Shown one piece after another: positions 23,057 through 33,430 of a DNA stretch of 64,000 nucleotides. The stretch is taken from NCBI RefSeq assembly GCF_001625215.2, contig NC_030385.2:7495135-7559134 (forward strand), given 5' to 3'. Within the stretch, counting starts at the first letter, position 1, and each line of letters opens with the position of its first letter. Made by a program: the position numbers and the translations under genes. This DNA comes from Daucus carota subsp. sativus. Lineage: Eukaryota; Streptophyta; Magnoliopsida; Apiales; Apiaceae. The notes under the pieces were generated by a model. The model ran no database searches and was not told the DNA's origin. It was given only the letters and a program-made list of their open reading frames with translations.

Positions 23057-23742
23057 AATTTCGTATACCTAATTTGAAACCCGTATCCGATCCGAAACGT
23101 TTCGTGTATATTTCGTGTACTTTCCGTGTATATTATATATTAATATATTAATATATTTTTAATCAAAAAATAGATTTAATATATATTTTTCTCTATAATT
23201 TTATTAAATTTAAATGATATATATATACTTGTATACAATTCTCTATAAATTTGTTAATGTATCTATAATATTTATCCACACATACATATAAATATATACT
23301 TTTTATGTAACTATATATTTAATATATCATAACATATATATAATAAATATTATCTACAAATATTTCGTGTACTTTCGTGTATTTCGTGTACCCTAAATGA
23401 AAACCCATATTCGACACGAAATCTATTATGTAATTTCATGTTAGTGTTCTTTCGTGTTTCGTGTATCGAAAATCAAAATTCATATCCATTTTTTTTGTGT
23501 TGTTTTGTGTTAACGTGTTACGTGTCAAATTGCCAGGCCTATGAGTCATGTGATCAACACCAGGGTGTTTTTTTATTGACCTCAGTTTGCAATTGGCAGT
23601 CAAATATAACTATAAACTGCTTCAAAGCATTTTGCCCTCTCGTTCATGAAGTTTGCTTTAACAATGCTCCATGTTAGCCATGACTCACGGATGAAGAATG
23701 ATACTCTTACTAAGTACTCGTAAGTACTATTTTTAATATATA
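23057..23742. repeat. TTTCGTGT-rich intergenic repeat
   Basis: Variants of TTTCGTGTA, CGTGTACTTTCGTGT and AAACCCGTATCCG recur at 23060-23120, 23363-23400 and 23445-23520 around an AT-rich core. No coding region was supported. Confidence 0.5.
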
Positions 23743-23997
23743 TTCCCCCTGTCTCATTTAATTGCATACGTTTCCTTTAAACTAATCGACACGCATTTCA
23801 ATGCTCTTATAAAATATAGTTTCGTAACTTATTTTTGAGATTTTCTCTTTTTTTTTGAATAAAAATATAACATCCAAACTTTAATTCAGAAAAAGAAAAT
23901 TTTAAAAATAAATTACACAACTACACTTTACAGGAGCATTAAAGTCCGTGCCGCGTCCTCGTCCCCCAGTGTATACTACTCAGGGGGATGGAGGGAG
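23743..23997. mobile_element. Stowaway-like MITE
   Basis: The left end TTCCCCCTGTCTC and right end GGGGGATGGAGGGAG are imperfect inverted repeats between TA dinucleotides. The interior (TTTCGTAACTTATTTTTGAG, ACTTTACAGGAGCATTAAAG) resembles the IRE1-intron copy at 53033-53270. Confidence 0.65.
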
Positions 23998-24133
23998 TAG
24001 TCAATTGATATAGCTAATATCATCGAGACAAAATATCTTATAAATTTAACAAATTTATATGATGTTTTAAATGTTCAATTTAACAAATCATTATTCTAAT
24101 CCGTAAATGCACTTACACGGCTTATATTTGTTT

Positions 24134-24326
24134 CGGTTTGTCTAGTGTGTGCTCATGGGCATATGCTAAGCGCGGAAATTTTTGTATTTGGGAGATTTTG
24201 ATTGGTGTGGTTGGTGTATTTGCAGGGGGGTCCACCATTATCAAGAGATAGGAGCCAATCAAAATGATTTAAGCACAAAATCTTCCGTGCTTAGCATGTG
24301 GCCATGAGCACACCATAGAAAAACCG
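24134..24326. mobile_element. Mutator-type MITE, copy 2
   Basis: CGGTTTGTCTAGTGTGTGCTC ... GCACACCATAGAAAAACCG: the termini match the 39750 copy, but in the opposite orientation internally. TATTTGTTT precedes the left end (24125-24133) and recurs at 24330-24338 after three extra bases (TAG). A 9-bp target duplication with a small insertion at one end fits best. Confidence 0.8.
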
Positions 24327-24330
24327 TAGT

Positions 24331-25775
24331 ATTTGTTTTTAGAGGGTAACCACTATGTTTCTCTTTTGCTGATTAGTGATATGCTTTATGTTATTAACAA
24401 TATTACTAGCTTATAACCCGTGTAATGCACGGGCGGTTAACATATTTATTATTTTATCGTATATATTTTAAATTTACCTAATTTTATTGTAAAATTAAAA
24501 TTATGATAGAATAATGTGGTTAAATAAATGTTTGATTTAACAGTTGGATAAATTCTTCATATTTAAGTCCGTCAAATGACTAATTAAAATTAGTTCGAAC
24601 ACATATATATTTTAATGAGAATGTTAAAATATTTTTTTTACATGTTATAAGGAGGCCTATAAACTCAGATATAAACTAACCAATCAAGCTTTTAATATTT
24701 CATTATTAATAATTAATAATATAATATAAAACATATTATAATTTAAAGAGACGCACGAAACCAAATAAAGATCCATCATACTAAACTAAATTTAATGTTT
24801 TGGTTAATAGATAATAAAAAATATACTATAACATGTTATAAGTTGAAGAGCTCCGTGGTCGAATACTAACCGATTCACCAAACTTAACTAACTGACCAAT
24901 CAACTGAACTTTTTATTTTCGGTTTTAATAGTGTAATAATATATAGTATATGATAGATTCGTAATATTTCTTTTAACGTGAGATCATTGGAGTATTTAAA
25001 ATTAATGTTAATAATGTATTTTGGTTGAATAATATCACATGTTATTTATTAATAATTATATATAATTATATTATATTTTTATATATATGTCGCTCGTGTT
25101 AATTGTAAAAGCTCAGTTTTTAGTCAAAAAATCTAAAAAGTATAATGCGTTTTGATTAAAAAGCAATTACTATGTTGCTCGATGTTATTTTAGAAGATTG
25201 AGTTTTTTCAGCTAAAAAATATATAAAAATTAATTTATTTTAGTTTAAAAGAATATTTGGTTATATAGATAGGCCCGTACTTCGGCCCAAGTACCGATGG
25301 CCCCACCAATATAATAATACTCCCTCTATTTTTTATTATTTGACGTTTAGATTTTTGGCACACATCTTTAGGTATAAATATGTCGCCCTTGTCCGTATTA
25401 ATTGTAAAAGATTGATTTTTTAGTTCGAAAATTTATAAAAAGATAATATATTTTAGTTAAAAAATTAATTATCATGTTTTTCAATATTATTTTAGAAGAT
25501 TGAGTTTTTTAGTCAGAAATATAAAAAAAGTAATATATTTTAATTAAAAAGAATAATTGGTTATATAGATAGGCTCATACTATGACCCAAATTAAAAAGA
25601 ATAATTAGTTAATAATTGATTATATAGATAAGTCCGTATTTTGCCCAAGTACCGACCGACTAAATTTTTAATGTTTAGAATTTAATAATATAGTAAGTAT
25701 AGATTTGTTTCCGGAGAGTAATCGCTCGTTTCTCTTTTACAAATTACTAATATACATTATGTTATTAATAATATT
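24331..25775 (+). repeat. Imperfect ~72-bp direct repeats flanking a Helitron
   Basis: Left 24331-24404 and right 25702-25775 align without gaps (shared ATTTGTTT, GTTTCTCTTTT, TATGTTATTAA and AATATT), about three quarters identical by eye. The left copy ends at the Helitron CTAG and the right copy begins at its 5' end. Confidence 0.7.
24406..25703 (-). mobile_element. Non-autonomous Helitron
   Basis: Read on the minus strand, the element starts TCTATACTTACTATATTATT (5' TC end at 25703) with AAACATTAAAAATTTAGTCG soon after. It ends with a hairpin (CCCGTG/CACGGG at 24417-24422 and 24428-24433) and CTAG at 24406-24409, then T. Both ends match the element at 60315-61005. The interior holds two or three copies of a TTATATAGATAGG(C/T)CCGTA-containing segment and no open frame. 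Confidence 0.85.
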
Positions 25776-25782
25776 GCTTAAG

Positions 25783-26140
25783 CTCAGTGTTACAGAAATC
25801 AGGAATCAGACCTAATCGGCTGAGCTACCGATTCAGGGATTAATCGGAAATCGGGGATTAATCGGAAGGATTAATCGGAGTGATAATCGGATTTATTTTA
25901 ATATTAAAATATGTAGTTATTATTATATTAGCAATTTAGTAACTATTATATTTGTTATATTCATAAACTCTATAATTATTCATATTTAAGTAATATAGTA
26001 TTTTAATTTTAATAATTTAGCATATATACTTCGATTAAGAAATATATGTAAGGATTAATCGGACTTCAAAGATCGAATCGGTGGCCGACCTTGCGAGGGA
26101 TTAATCGGTTAAATGGGGGATTTTTAGAACAGTGCTTAAG
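25783..26140. repeat. Element with GATTAATCGG repeats and imperfect inverted ends
   Basis: GGATTAATCGG or close variants occur about six times (25838-25890, 26054-26110). The left end GCTTAAGCTCAGTGTTACAG and right end TTAGAACAGTGCTTAAG are roughly inverted. The centre is very AT-rich. It looks like a MITE of unknown family. Confidence 0.5.
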
Positions 26141-26831
26141 ATGTAGTATTACTAGTTTTATGTTCGTGCATGTGGTACACGATATTTATTAGTTATTCCT
26201 TCTATTACAATTATAATTATTTATAATTATCTTTTAGTTGTATATAAAATTTTCATATTTAATTTGTTTATTATACAAAATTTACTTTTGAGTTTAATGT
26301 AGTTTAAATTATAAACTTTTATTCTAATTTTTTTGGATGGAACAAACCAATTACCAAATTCATCTATCATCGCCGACATAATCATAGTAAAAGATTATTA
26401 AAAAAGCCTAAGCCATTGTTCAACCATTATAAAATTGATGATTTCCGCCAAGAATTTGATCGTCGGGTCGTGCTAATTTCATATGACTCGGTACTGAGAA
26501 GCATGTGCCCATCACCCCAACAATGGCATCAAAGATGAAATAGACAAGTATCAGTATCTTTGTGGTTAATGGACAACAGTCATCGAACCAAATTTAACAG
26601 TCATCGAACCAAATTTATTATAAAATTGAGATTATTTTGTTTTCTTCCTTATTATAGAATGGTCACCCACTCCCTCCTTGGAAGTTTTGGACTTTCTTTC
26701 TTTGAAAAAAGGGACTAATACACATGAAAGAGACTTTCCAGGAAAACAAGATTAACTAACTACATAGCTACTTACACAACATAATATAATTTCAATAAAG
26801 TTAATGTTCCCAACGTTTTATATATCCAGTT
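26141..26831. other. Intergenic DNA, nothing recognised
   Basis: AT-rich stretch without a supported gene. A short direct repeat (CAGTCATCGAACCAAATTTA) occurs twice near 26577-26620. Confidence 0.5.
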
Positions 26832-27340
26832 TTATAGAGTAAATATGAGGTTTCCGTTGATTTTTCCAACGAAACTAAGCATTTTTTTCTTTATCATTCG
26901 GAAGAGCTCTTTTTGTGGTCTCACGTCACCACCATCTGAAATGCGTGATACGTCAGTTGGTGGAAGTCGGTCTATACAGATTCCACTTTTTTTACGTGCA
27001 ATTTTCCTTTTTCGGTAAGCATCCAATATCTCATCAAAAGAACATTGTTCAAAGCTTGTCATGTAACTTATACATCGTTTGAAAGCTGGTTCAAGGGTCT
27101 AACGAATAGCTAAAGTTTGTTGATGATCCATGACTACAATTCCGGGGACATCATAAATAGTATCTGCTCTTCCTACTCTTTCTACTTTGCATATCGGCTT
27201 TATATTCTCTGGGATGTAAACCATAAGTTTGATTAAACCGCGTTCAGTTCACCAAGGCGATGCAAAAATCTTATAAACAATAGCACGAATTCTTGAAGTA
27301 GGATTTTTGGCAAGCAAAAAGCACTTAAATAATACAATTC
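26832..27340 (-). pseudogene. Decayed coding fragment, family unknown
   Basis: One minus-strand frame remains coding-like from about 27340 down to 26832, with only two internal stops (near 27239 and 27100). Recognisable runs include [33 protein letters not shown] and [19 protein letters not shown], with a strongly basic stretch. The amino-acid mix looks like real protein, unlike the surrounding AT-rich DNA. I do not recognise the family. A gene fragment caught by a transposon, an old viral insertion or an organelle-derived copy are all possible. Confidence 0.4.
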
Positions 27341-28823
27341 AACTACTCAAGTGTACCATCTGTATCATTTCGACGAAAAAGTGCGGAAGGAAATTGAAAT
27401 ATTTGACCATTTTTTTGATCAATTATTTTTGCTCACCATTCACGTTTTACATCTCAAATCGGATCAAGTTTTAATTGTTAAAATGAATATTGTTGAATAC
27501 GATCCTCTAAATTTTATTTTGCCACCCCAGGAGCAACGGTTCATGGCGATTATGAGGAAATCTTTTATGAAGGAGATATATTAGTTACATTTATATATGA
27601 AAAATCATGATATGATGATATATCGCAGGGCCTTCCAAAAATGGAATAGGCATTAGAAGTGCGTTCAACTGACTCAATATCGGTGAATATCGAAAATATG
27701 AAAACAACAATGGAATATCAATCCTTTGATTTTATTTGTAAAGTTTCTATTTCTTGGTAATCAAAACCAAAGATCTATGAACTAGTCCATGCCTGACTAA
27801 CTAAGCAGATAGACGATCCTACATCTTCTTTTATCTCTCCCACATTGTTTTGTTATTTGTATAAGTTTTTTGCAATTTGCATTGATGATGATATTTTTGC
27901 AGATTGGCCCACTACTTTTTTTGCTGTACAAAAGAATTCTGCCTAGAAAAGATTGAACTTTTGTATTTGTCATAAGTAGATGGCGGTTGATAAAGGAACT
28001 TGCGATTGTAATTTCCAGTATTTATAAACACACACACACATATACGTAATTTTCGGTAACTATACACACACAATGAAGCTTTTAAATATTAAAAATAACA
28101 CGCGAGTCATTTGAAGATCAACATGTTCAACGTAATACAGTCGTAAGCATGTTATATGTATTTGAAAAACTCATACAAAAACTCGGATCGAATTAAATTA
28201 TCTCTTAAAGTTTTTGTTCACGGTTCAAAATAGAGAGTCACCTCTTTATACATAGCACGAAATCAATCCGAAAATCAAATTTAGTGGACGTATGGATCAC
28301 AATGTTTGAGAATGAGCTTGTTTAATCATAAACCAGATCTTTAAGTTATCTAGACATATTTGGTTAATAGTTTTCTAACAAATATTTTTAAATTCTGATT
28401 TTCCAACAAATATTTTCGAGGTAAAATTCTTTTGTGTCGAAGAAGACAGAGATATACTAGATGATTGGAAATCAATATCAATTTATTGATAACTCATTAA
28501 TTGAATTTAAAATCATCATAATTTTATCTATTCAAACGTGTATATATTAACATAAACGGAATGGTATTGAGATCACAGTCATCTTCCTCATCTCATGTCT
28601 CGCTTGATCATGTCAGAGTCAGAAGAATATTATTTATGTCTTTTAACTCCAAAATCATACAAGTCATTAGTTCTTATTTTATTTCCAAATAATCGTACAA
28701 TCAAAATCAAACGGGACGTTCGGTAATCCAAGTCTCATATAGCAAGAGGCTAATGAACATGATCATAAAAATTTTGTTAACAAAAACAATGTGTACTATA
28801 CGTCTATAGCCATTAAGCCAGTT
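27341..28823. other. Intergenic DNA between repeats and HMGB gene 2
   Basis: A forward frame at 27351-27584 (77 codons) has a plausible composition but no splice sites, leader or recognisable motif, so it is not called. It may be part of the same decayed insert. A short CA-rich repeat lies at about 28030-28045. The rest is featureless. Confidence 0.4.
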
Positions 28824-28957
28824 TGGGCCCTAAAATTAAGATGAAAAATATGGGATCCCGCCCAAAAGGGTAGATATTATTTTTCATTGACGTTGCTGCC
28901 CCCTTATATTTACTCCCCCTCTCGCTAGCTCTCAACTCTCTCCCAACCAAACCCTAG
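28824..28957 (+). promoter_or_regulatory. HMGB gene 2 promoter: site II and telo-box
   Basis: TGGGCCC (28824-28830) and AAACCCTAG (28949-28957) repeat the arrangement before copy 1. The intervening text (GATCCCGCCCAAAAGG) is also conserved, while more distant flanks are not. A leader intron follows, with a GGTAGTTTCTCG-type donor near 28979 and an acceptor just before the ATG. Confidence 0.7.
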
Positions 28958-29083
28958 TTTCTTCTTTTCGATAATTAGGTAGTTTCTCGTCGATTTTAGC
29001 TTAATTCCTCTCTTTTCTTACATTCTCATCTCGATTATTATGCTAATTACTGCTTTATTTGATTTTTATTTACAGATTTCGCT

Positions 29084-30168
29084 ATGAAAGGAGGTAGATC
29101 TAAGGCTGGATCGAAAAACGATGACAAGTATGTTATACATATCTATTTGTTTTGTATCTATCGTTTTGTTTTGGATTTTTGCGTGGATGCGTGTAATTGT
29201 GCGTGTTTATGTGTGTGTTCGAGTTGATTTTAGGTTTAATTTTGTGTTTGTGGACGTTTGCAGGCTATCTGTGAAGCAAAAGAAGGGGAAAAAGGTGAAG
29301 GACCCTAACAAGCCTAAGAGGCCTCCAAGTGCTTTCTTTGTCTTCATGTATGTTTCCGCTTTTCAGCTTTGTTGGATTTTGAATTTTAGTTTGATTATGT
29401 GATTTTTTGTTTTTATGTTGATTGTCGGTTACGGATTTTCTGATGCGTTATGTTTTGATGAGCTGTTATTTTTTAATTATGCAGGGAAGGTTTCAGGAAG
29501 CAGTTTAAGGAAAAGAACCCTGCTGTTAAGGGAGTTGCCGCTGTAAGTTGTGTTTATTGCTGTTTGTCTATATATGTGTTTTTTCAGGATTTTGTTTTAA
29601 TGTGTTGATTCGCGATGAATTGAATAATAGATGGGGAAAGCGGGTGGAGATGCGTGGAGGTCAATGTCGGATGAGGTAATTAATTCTTTATGTAACTGGA
29701 ATTAAGTTAGTTGACCTTGTTGCGGATAAAGTTGGTTTGGATTGGTACTGTTTTTAATTATGACTGTGTTTGTGAATTATAGGACAAGGCTCAGTATGTG
29801 ACTGTTGCTGAGCAGAGGAAGAAGGAATACGAGAAGAAGTTGAAAGCCTATGATAACAAGCAGGTAAGCTTATTTTTTGTTTGCGTGAACTGTTTCTTAT
29901 TTTGAGTGTTTTAGTTGGCACACTGTGTTTTTTTACTGTTTCTTATTTGTTCGTTTGGGTATAATTTAAATATATAATGACTTTAAGTCTGGAGAAATTG
30001 AGGAGGAGGAATCTGACAAGTCGAAGTCCGAGGTTAATGATGAAGATGAAGAGGGTAGTGATGAGGTGCGTGTTGAACTTTACATATTCATGTTTGAGTG
30101 TCTCATCTTTGTAGCTTGTGTTATTAATTACTTGATGTTTTTTTTCGCAGGAAGAGGATGACGATTAA
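29084..30168 (+). CDS. HMGB: HMGB-type high mobility group protein, copy 2
   Basis: Seven coding exons (29084-29127, 29264-29347, 29485-29542, 29631-29675, 29783-29863, 29988-30065, 30151-30168) encode 135 residues nearly identical to copy 1 through the HMG box. Differences are mostly conservative: QKKGKK for KKEKK in the basic head, AQYVTVAEQ for AEFVTIAEQ at the end of the box, and changes in the acidic tail. Copy 2 has an extra intron splitting the tail (30066-30150), so the last exon holds only EEDDD and the stop. The exon 4 start could be off by one or two bases. Both copies look functional; intron sequences are partly alignable, pointing to a fairly recent duplication. Confidence 0.95.
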
Positions 30169-30945
30169 GCTAATGTGGGTGCTGGGATGGAAGATGGCTT
30201 GCTCTATGTAGCTGTCTTGTGTTATGTTAATTACTTTCATTAGAGATTTCAGAACTGTTACATTATGATTTCATGTGTTAGTGGTGGCCGTGTTGCCCCT
30301 CCTATCTTTATGTTTCAGTCCGTTGACTAGACTAGTATTGTGCACAGCATGGTATTTTAGCTACAAATCTTGCTTATAACTTTCATATAACAATTGTGTT
30401 ACTACTGTTTTTAGTTATCTGTTCGAGTATATGGCATTATAGTTTCTTTCTGTTTGGAACTTGAATTGGGCGATAGGAACTCCTTAAAAATTGATTTTTT
30501 TGACAATACATGATTGCATATGGCATGAAGTAAGATTGGTAGATCTGAGTGTCTGACTGTCTCTTTGATTCCATTCTGACAAAGACCCTATTTGGCTAAA
30601 CAATGATTGCCTTGAAAACTCTTTTAGCATATCTTTTTGATTTTTCTGGTACATTCCTTGTTTTTGTCCTTCTTGAGCACAGTTCATGTTAGCAGGGGAC
30701 TAGTCAGAACTTGGAATATTCTCAACTGTGGTGGACTTGAGGTGCAAGTTGCATAAAAGTATTTTGGGGAATTGCACTTTAGATTTTGGCAGAGTACCAA
30801 ACAAATTGTGTTCATAATTTTGAAACCATTATTAAAAACAAGGTCAATGATTGATTGCTGAAAAACAGTGCAGTGGGGATTAATTTGTACTATAATTTGG
30901 CAGTGTTTTTAACTTGACATCTTTCCTTCAAGCTTTTTTGGGAAA
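30169..30945 (+). other. 3' flank of HMGB gene 2
   Basis: 3' UTR and downstream DNA alignable with the flank of copy 1 over several hundred bases. No other gene was supported. Confidence 0.5.
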
Positions 30946-31090
30946 CGGTTTTTCTAGTGTGTGCCCATGAGCACACACTATGCACCAAATTCTATAATTT
31001 TGATGGATTTTGATTGGCTCCTACTTTTATATAATGGTTATTCTGGAACCCAAATCTATATTTGAATGTATTTTGATTTTTTTAAAACGA
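30946..31090. mobile_element. Mutator-type MITE, truncated copy 3
   Basis: Starts CGGTTTTTCTAGTGTGTGCC as in the complete copies and keeps the GATTTTGATTGGCTCCTA segment, but the right terminus is missing and the sequence drifts into AT-rich DNA near 31080. Confidence 0.65.
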
Positions 31091-32430
31091 GTTTTTTGAA
31101 AACTGAAATCTAAATAAGAGTATGTGGAGGAGATGCATATGAAAATTCAAAGGAATGATAGTCAAAGATGAAATATTTAGCTCAGAGTTTGTAAGGCTAA
31201 ACTATAGTCTAATTCATATTTCATTACGTGTAAATGATGTTAATGTTAGTTATATGTTGATTTTATCAGTTTTAGTCGACAAAATTGTATGAATTTGAAC
31301 GTTAACATGTACTGTAGTATTCAAGTAAGATGTAAGCTGTCTATATGGTTGTTTTAGTCATGTCTGTTCAAAATCTGGGAAAAAACATTGAAGCAAAATT
31401 TGACAAATTTAGTTTGAAATCGATAGATGTGGATAGTACTGCCCTATTGGGTCTACTAGAACTTTACATATTGAACATAGCTGTTTTGTGAAACTGTATC
31501 ATGCAACGAGCAGGTGTTACCGTGTCAGGGTAATAAGTTAACTACTTATATTTTGTTATTATCTATGGAATCACGACGGATAATTGTTGCAACATATGCT
31601 GATAAAAATACCAACCATTTAAAACCCCCATTCAATGCTTTTCTTCATTAATTTTCATTATAGTCACTCTCTCTGCCTCAGACACAAATGTTTGGGTTTA
31701 GAAGACATGAACCCCCAAGATTCAGTCTGAAGCAGCAGAATTTCCCCTCCCAAGCAGAATGTTTGGGTGGAAGTCCCGCGAGAACTTGATCCCCCCAGCT
31801 GATTGGTTCCTCGAGAGGAGTTGATTTAGCTTTGACGATCTACGCCCTAGCTGTCCACTTAGTGATCAAAAGGGGTCTGATAATTAGAATGCTTTGTGTT
31901 TCATATCGATCACTTGTCATTCAGTGTTCATGTTTAGCGGCTCTTTATGAATCCCGGAAGAAAAAATGAATCACGATCACCGGTTTCTGGAGCAAAAGGA
32001 TAGAAAATATCATCACCCAAGATCCTCGGACATCCGTGTTCGACTCTGACTCACCCCGATCACAGAGTATTTGCACACATCTTATCTAGTACATGAAATA
32101 CTTAAATATTCATTCTGATGCTCTGTATTTCTAACATACTCGCTTCCTCGTCCTAAACAAACATATCTATATACAATACACTAATCATAATAAGGTCTGG
32201 AGATAATAATTGTATACTATTCTATCACACGACAAAAAGAATAGGATTTCCACCATTTCACGCGTATTATCAAGACCCTTTAGAAAATAAAGAATTACAT
32301 AAAATAAGTTAGCAAAGTATTGAAAAGTATGATATAGATAGTCTGTTATGCAGACTTTTAATATATGTGGTAGTTTACATGTTTGTGTGACCATATGTAG
32401 AGACTAGAGACAATCACAATCATATTATTC
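31091..32430. other. Intergenic DNA with an unexplained GC-richer block
   Basis: 31680-32060 is clearly richer in GC than its surroundings (for example GGAAGTCCCGCGAGAACTTG, GGTTCCTCGAGAGGAG) and has no long open frame. It resembles organelle intergenic or RNA-like DNA more than a nuclear gene, but I cannot assign it. The rest is AT-rich and featureless. Confidence 0.35.
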
Positions 32431-32439
32431 AATATATAC

Positions 32440-32568
32440 GGGGTCAACCTTTTCTCTCAGTCTTCATCTTCTCTCCCTCTCTCTCGAAAAAACCAGTTTT
32501 ATTTTTCCTTCTACACGTTTTTGCTTTTGGCTTCTTGCATTGACTGTTTGTTTCAATTTCACAAAACC

Positions 32569-32606
<38 letters not shown>

Positions 32607-33430
32607 TGCACTTGTATTATCCCTCCCTCCCTCTCCCTCTCCCAGCTACACTTATATTATTACTACAACATTTGTTTAATTAAAGTCCATGTTCCAGAGA
32701 ATTGCATGGAAGATCATCCTTACCTTCATTGAGCTTTCAATCAAGAATTGACACTAGGTGATGTTTCTCTTTCACAATTTCACTTTCTTTCTGTTTACTT
32801 CCCATCATGTTTTGTAATACTTGTATGTTCATAAGCATTTAATCAACTTGAAGTGTTAAAGGTCCTTAGTAGTGCTATTTACATATGTTGTCAGGTATTC
32901 ATGTTATGTGTAACTAAAACTTGAGTTTGCAAGTTCCAAAATTTCCTAATCTGGGTCAGAAATGTCATCTTGGTCAACTGGAATTTGTTACATTCTTGCT
33001 CTCTCTGATTTCCATATTCGAATGTTCTGTGTAACTTTGTGAGTTATTTGAATCGAATTTTTATCAGGGGAGAATAATTGATTAATCTGTGGAAATTATT
33101 AGAGCAGATTGAAAATTGATGATGAGTATCCGCATTCTCATATGTGATTGAATGATGTAGATAGGAATAAGTACTCGAAGATTGTTTTACAATTATAATT
33201 GAGGCTCAGCACCAGATTTAAGTTCAAAATGCACTTTTTCGTCTATGCCTTCCCCAAGATCTGATACTAACATAACATTATAATTAGCTGGTGTATCTGA
33301 GATTGTGTGAATTTTTATATCTTGAGAATTATTCCTTTTGATCCGTAAAGAAGTAATTTTATTCACACAATCTAGTGGGACAATTATACTGAATTATATT
33401 TTTGTTACTGACAGAGAGACCTCAGATCTG
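32440..33430 (+). promoter_or_regulatory. Leader and 5' intron region of the U-box gene
   Basis: CT-rich leader (32455-32660) with a (CT)n run at 32572-32603. A probable donor (ACTAG|GTGATG, near 32758) starts a leader intron, and an acceptor (TACTGACAG, near 33413) sits just before the coding ATG at 33431. CT microsatellites are common in plant 5' UTRs. Confidence 0.5.

Noticed and set aside
25318-25340. CTCCCTCTATTTTTTATTAT as another Stowaway MITE
   Set aside because: Only a left-end match within a Helitron; no inverted partner was found.
27351-27584. 77-codon plus-strand open frame
   Set aside because: No motif, leader or splice context; lies beside a decayed insert and is not supported as a gene.
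29121-29402. 93-codon open frame over HMGB gene 2
   Set aside because: Reads through introns 1 and 2; the true exons are in the spliced model.
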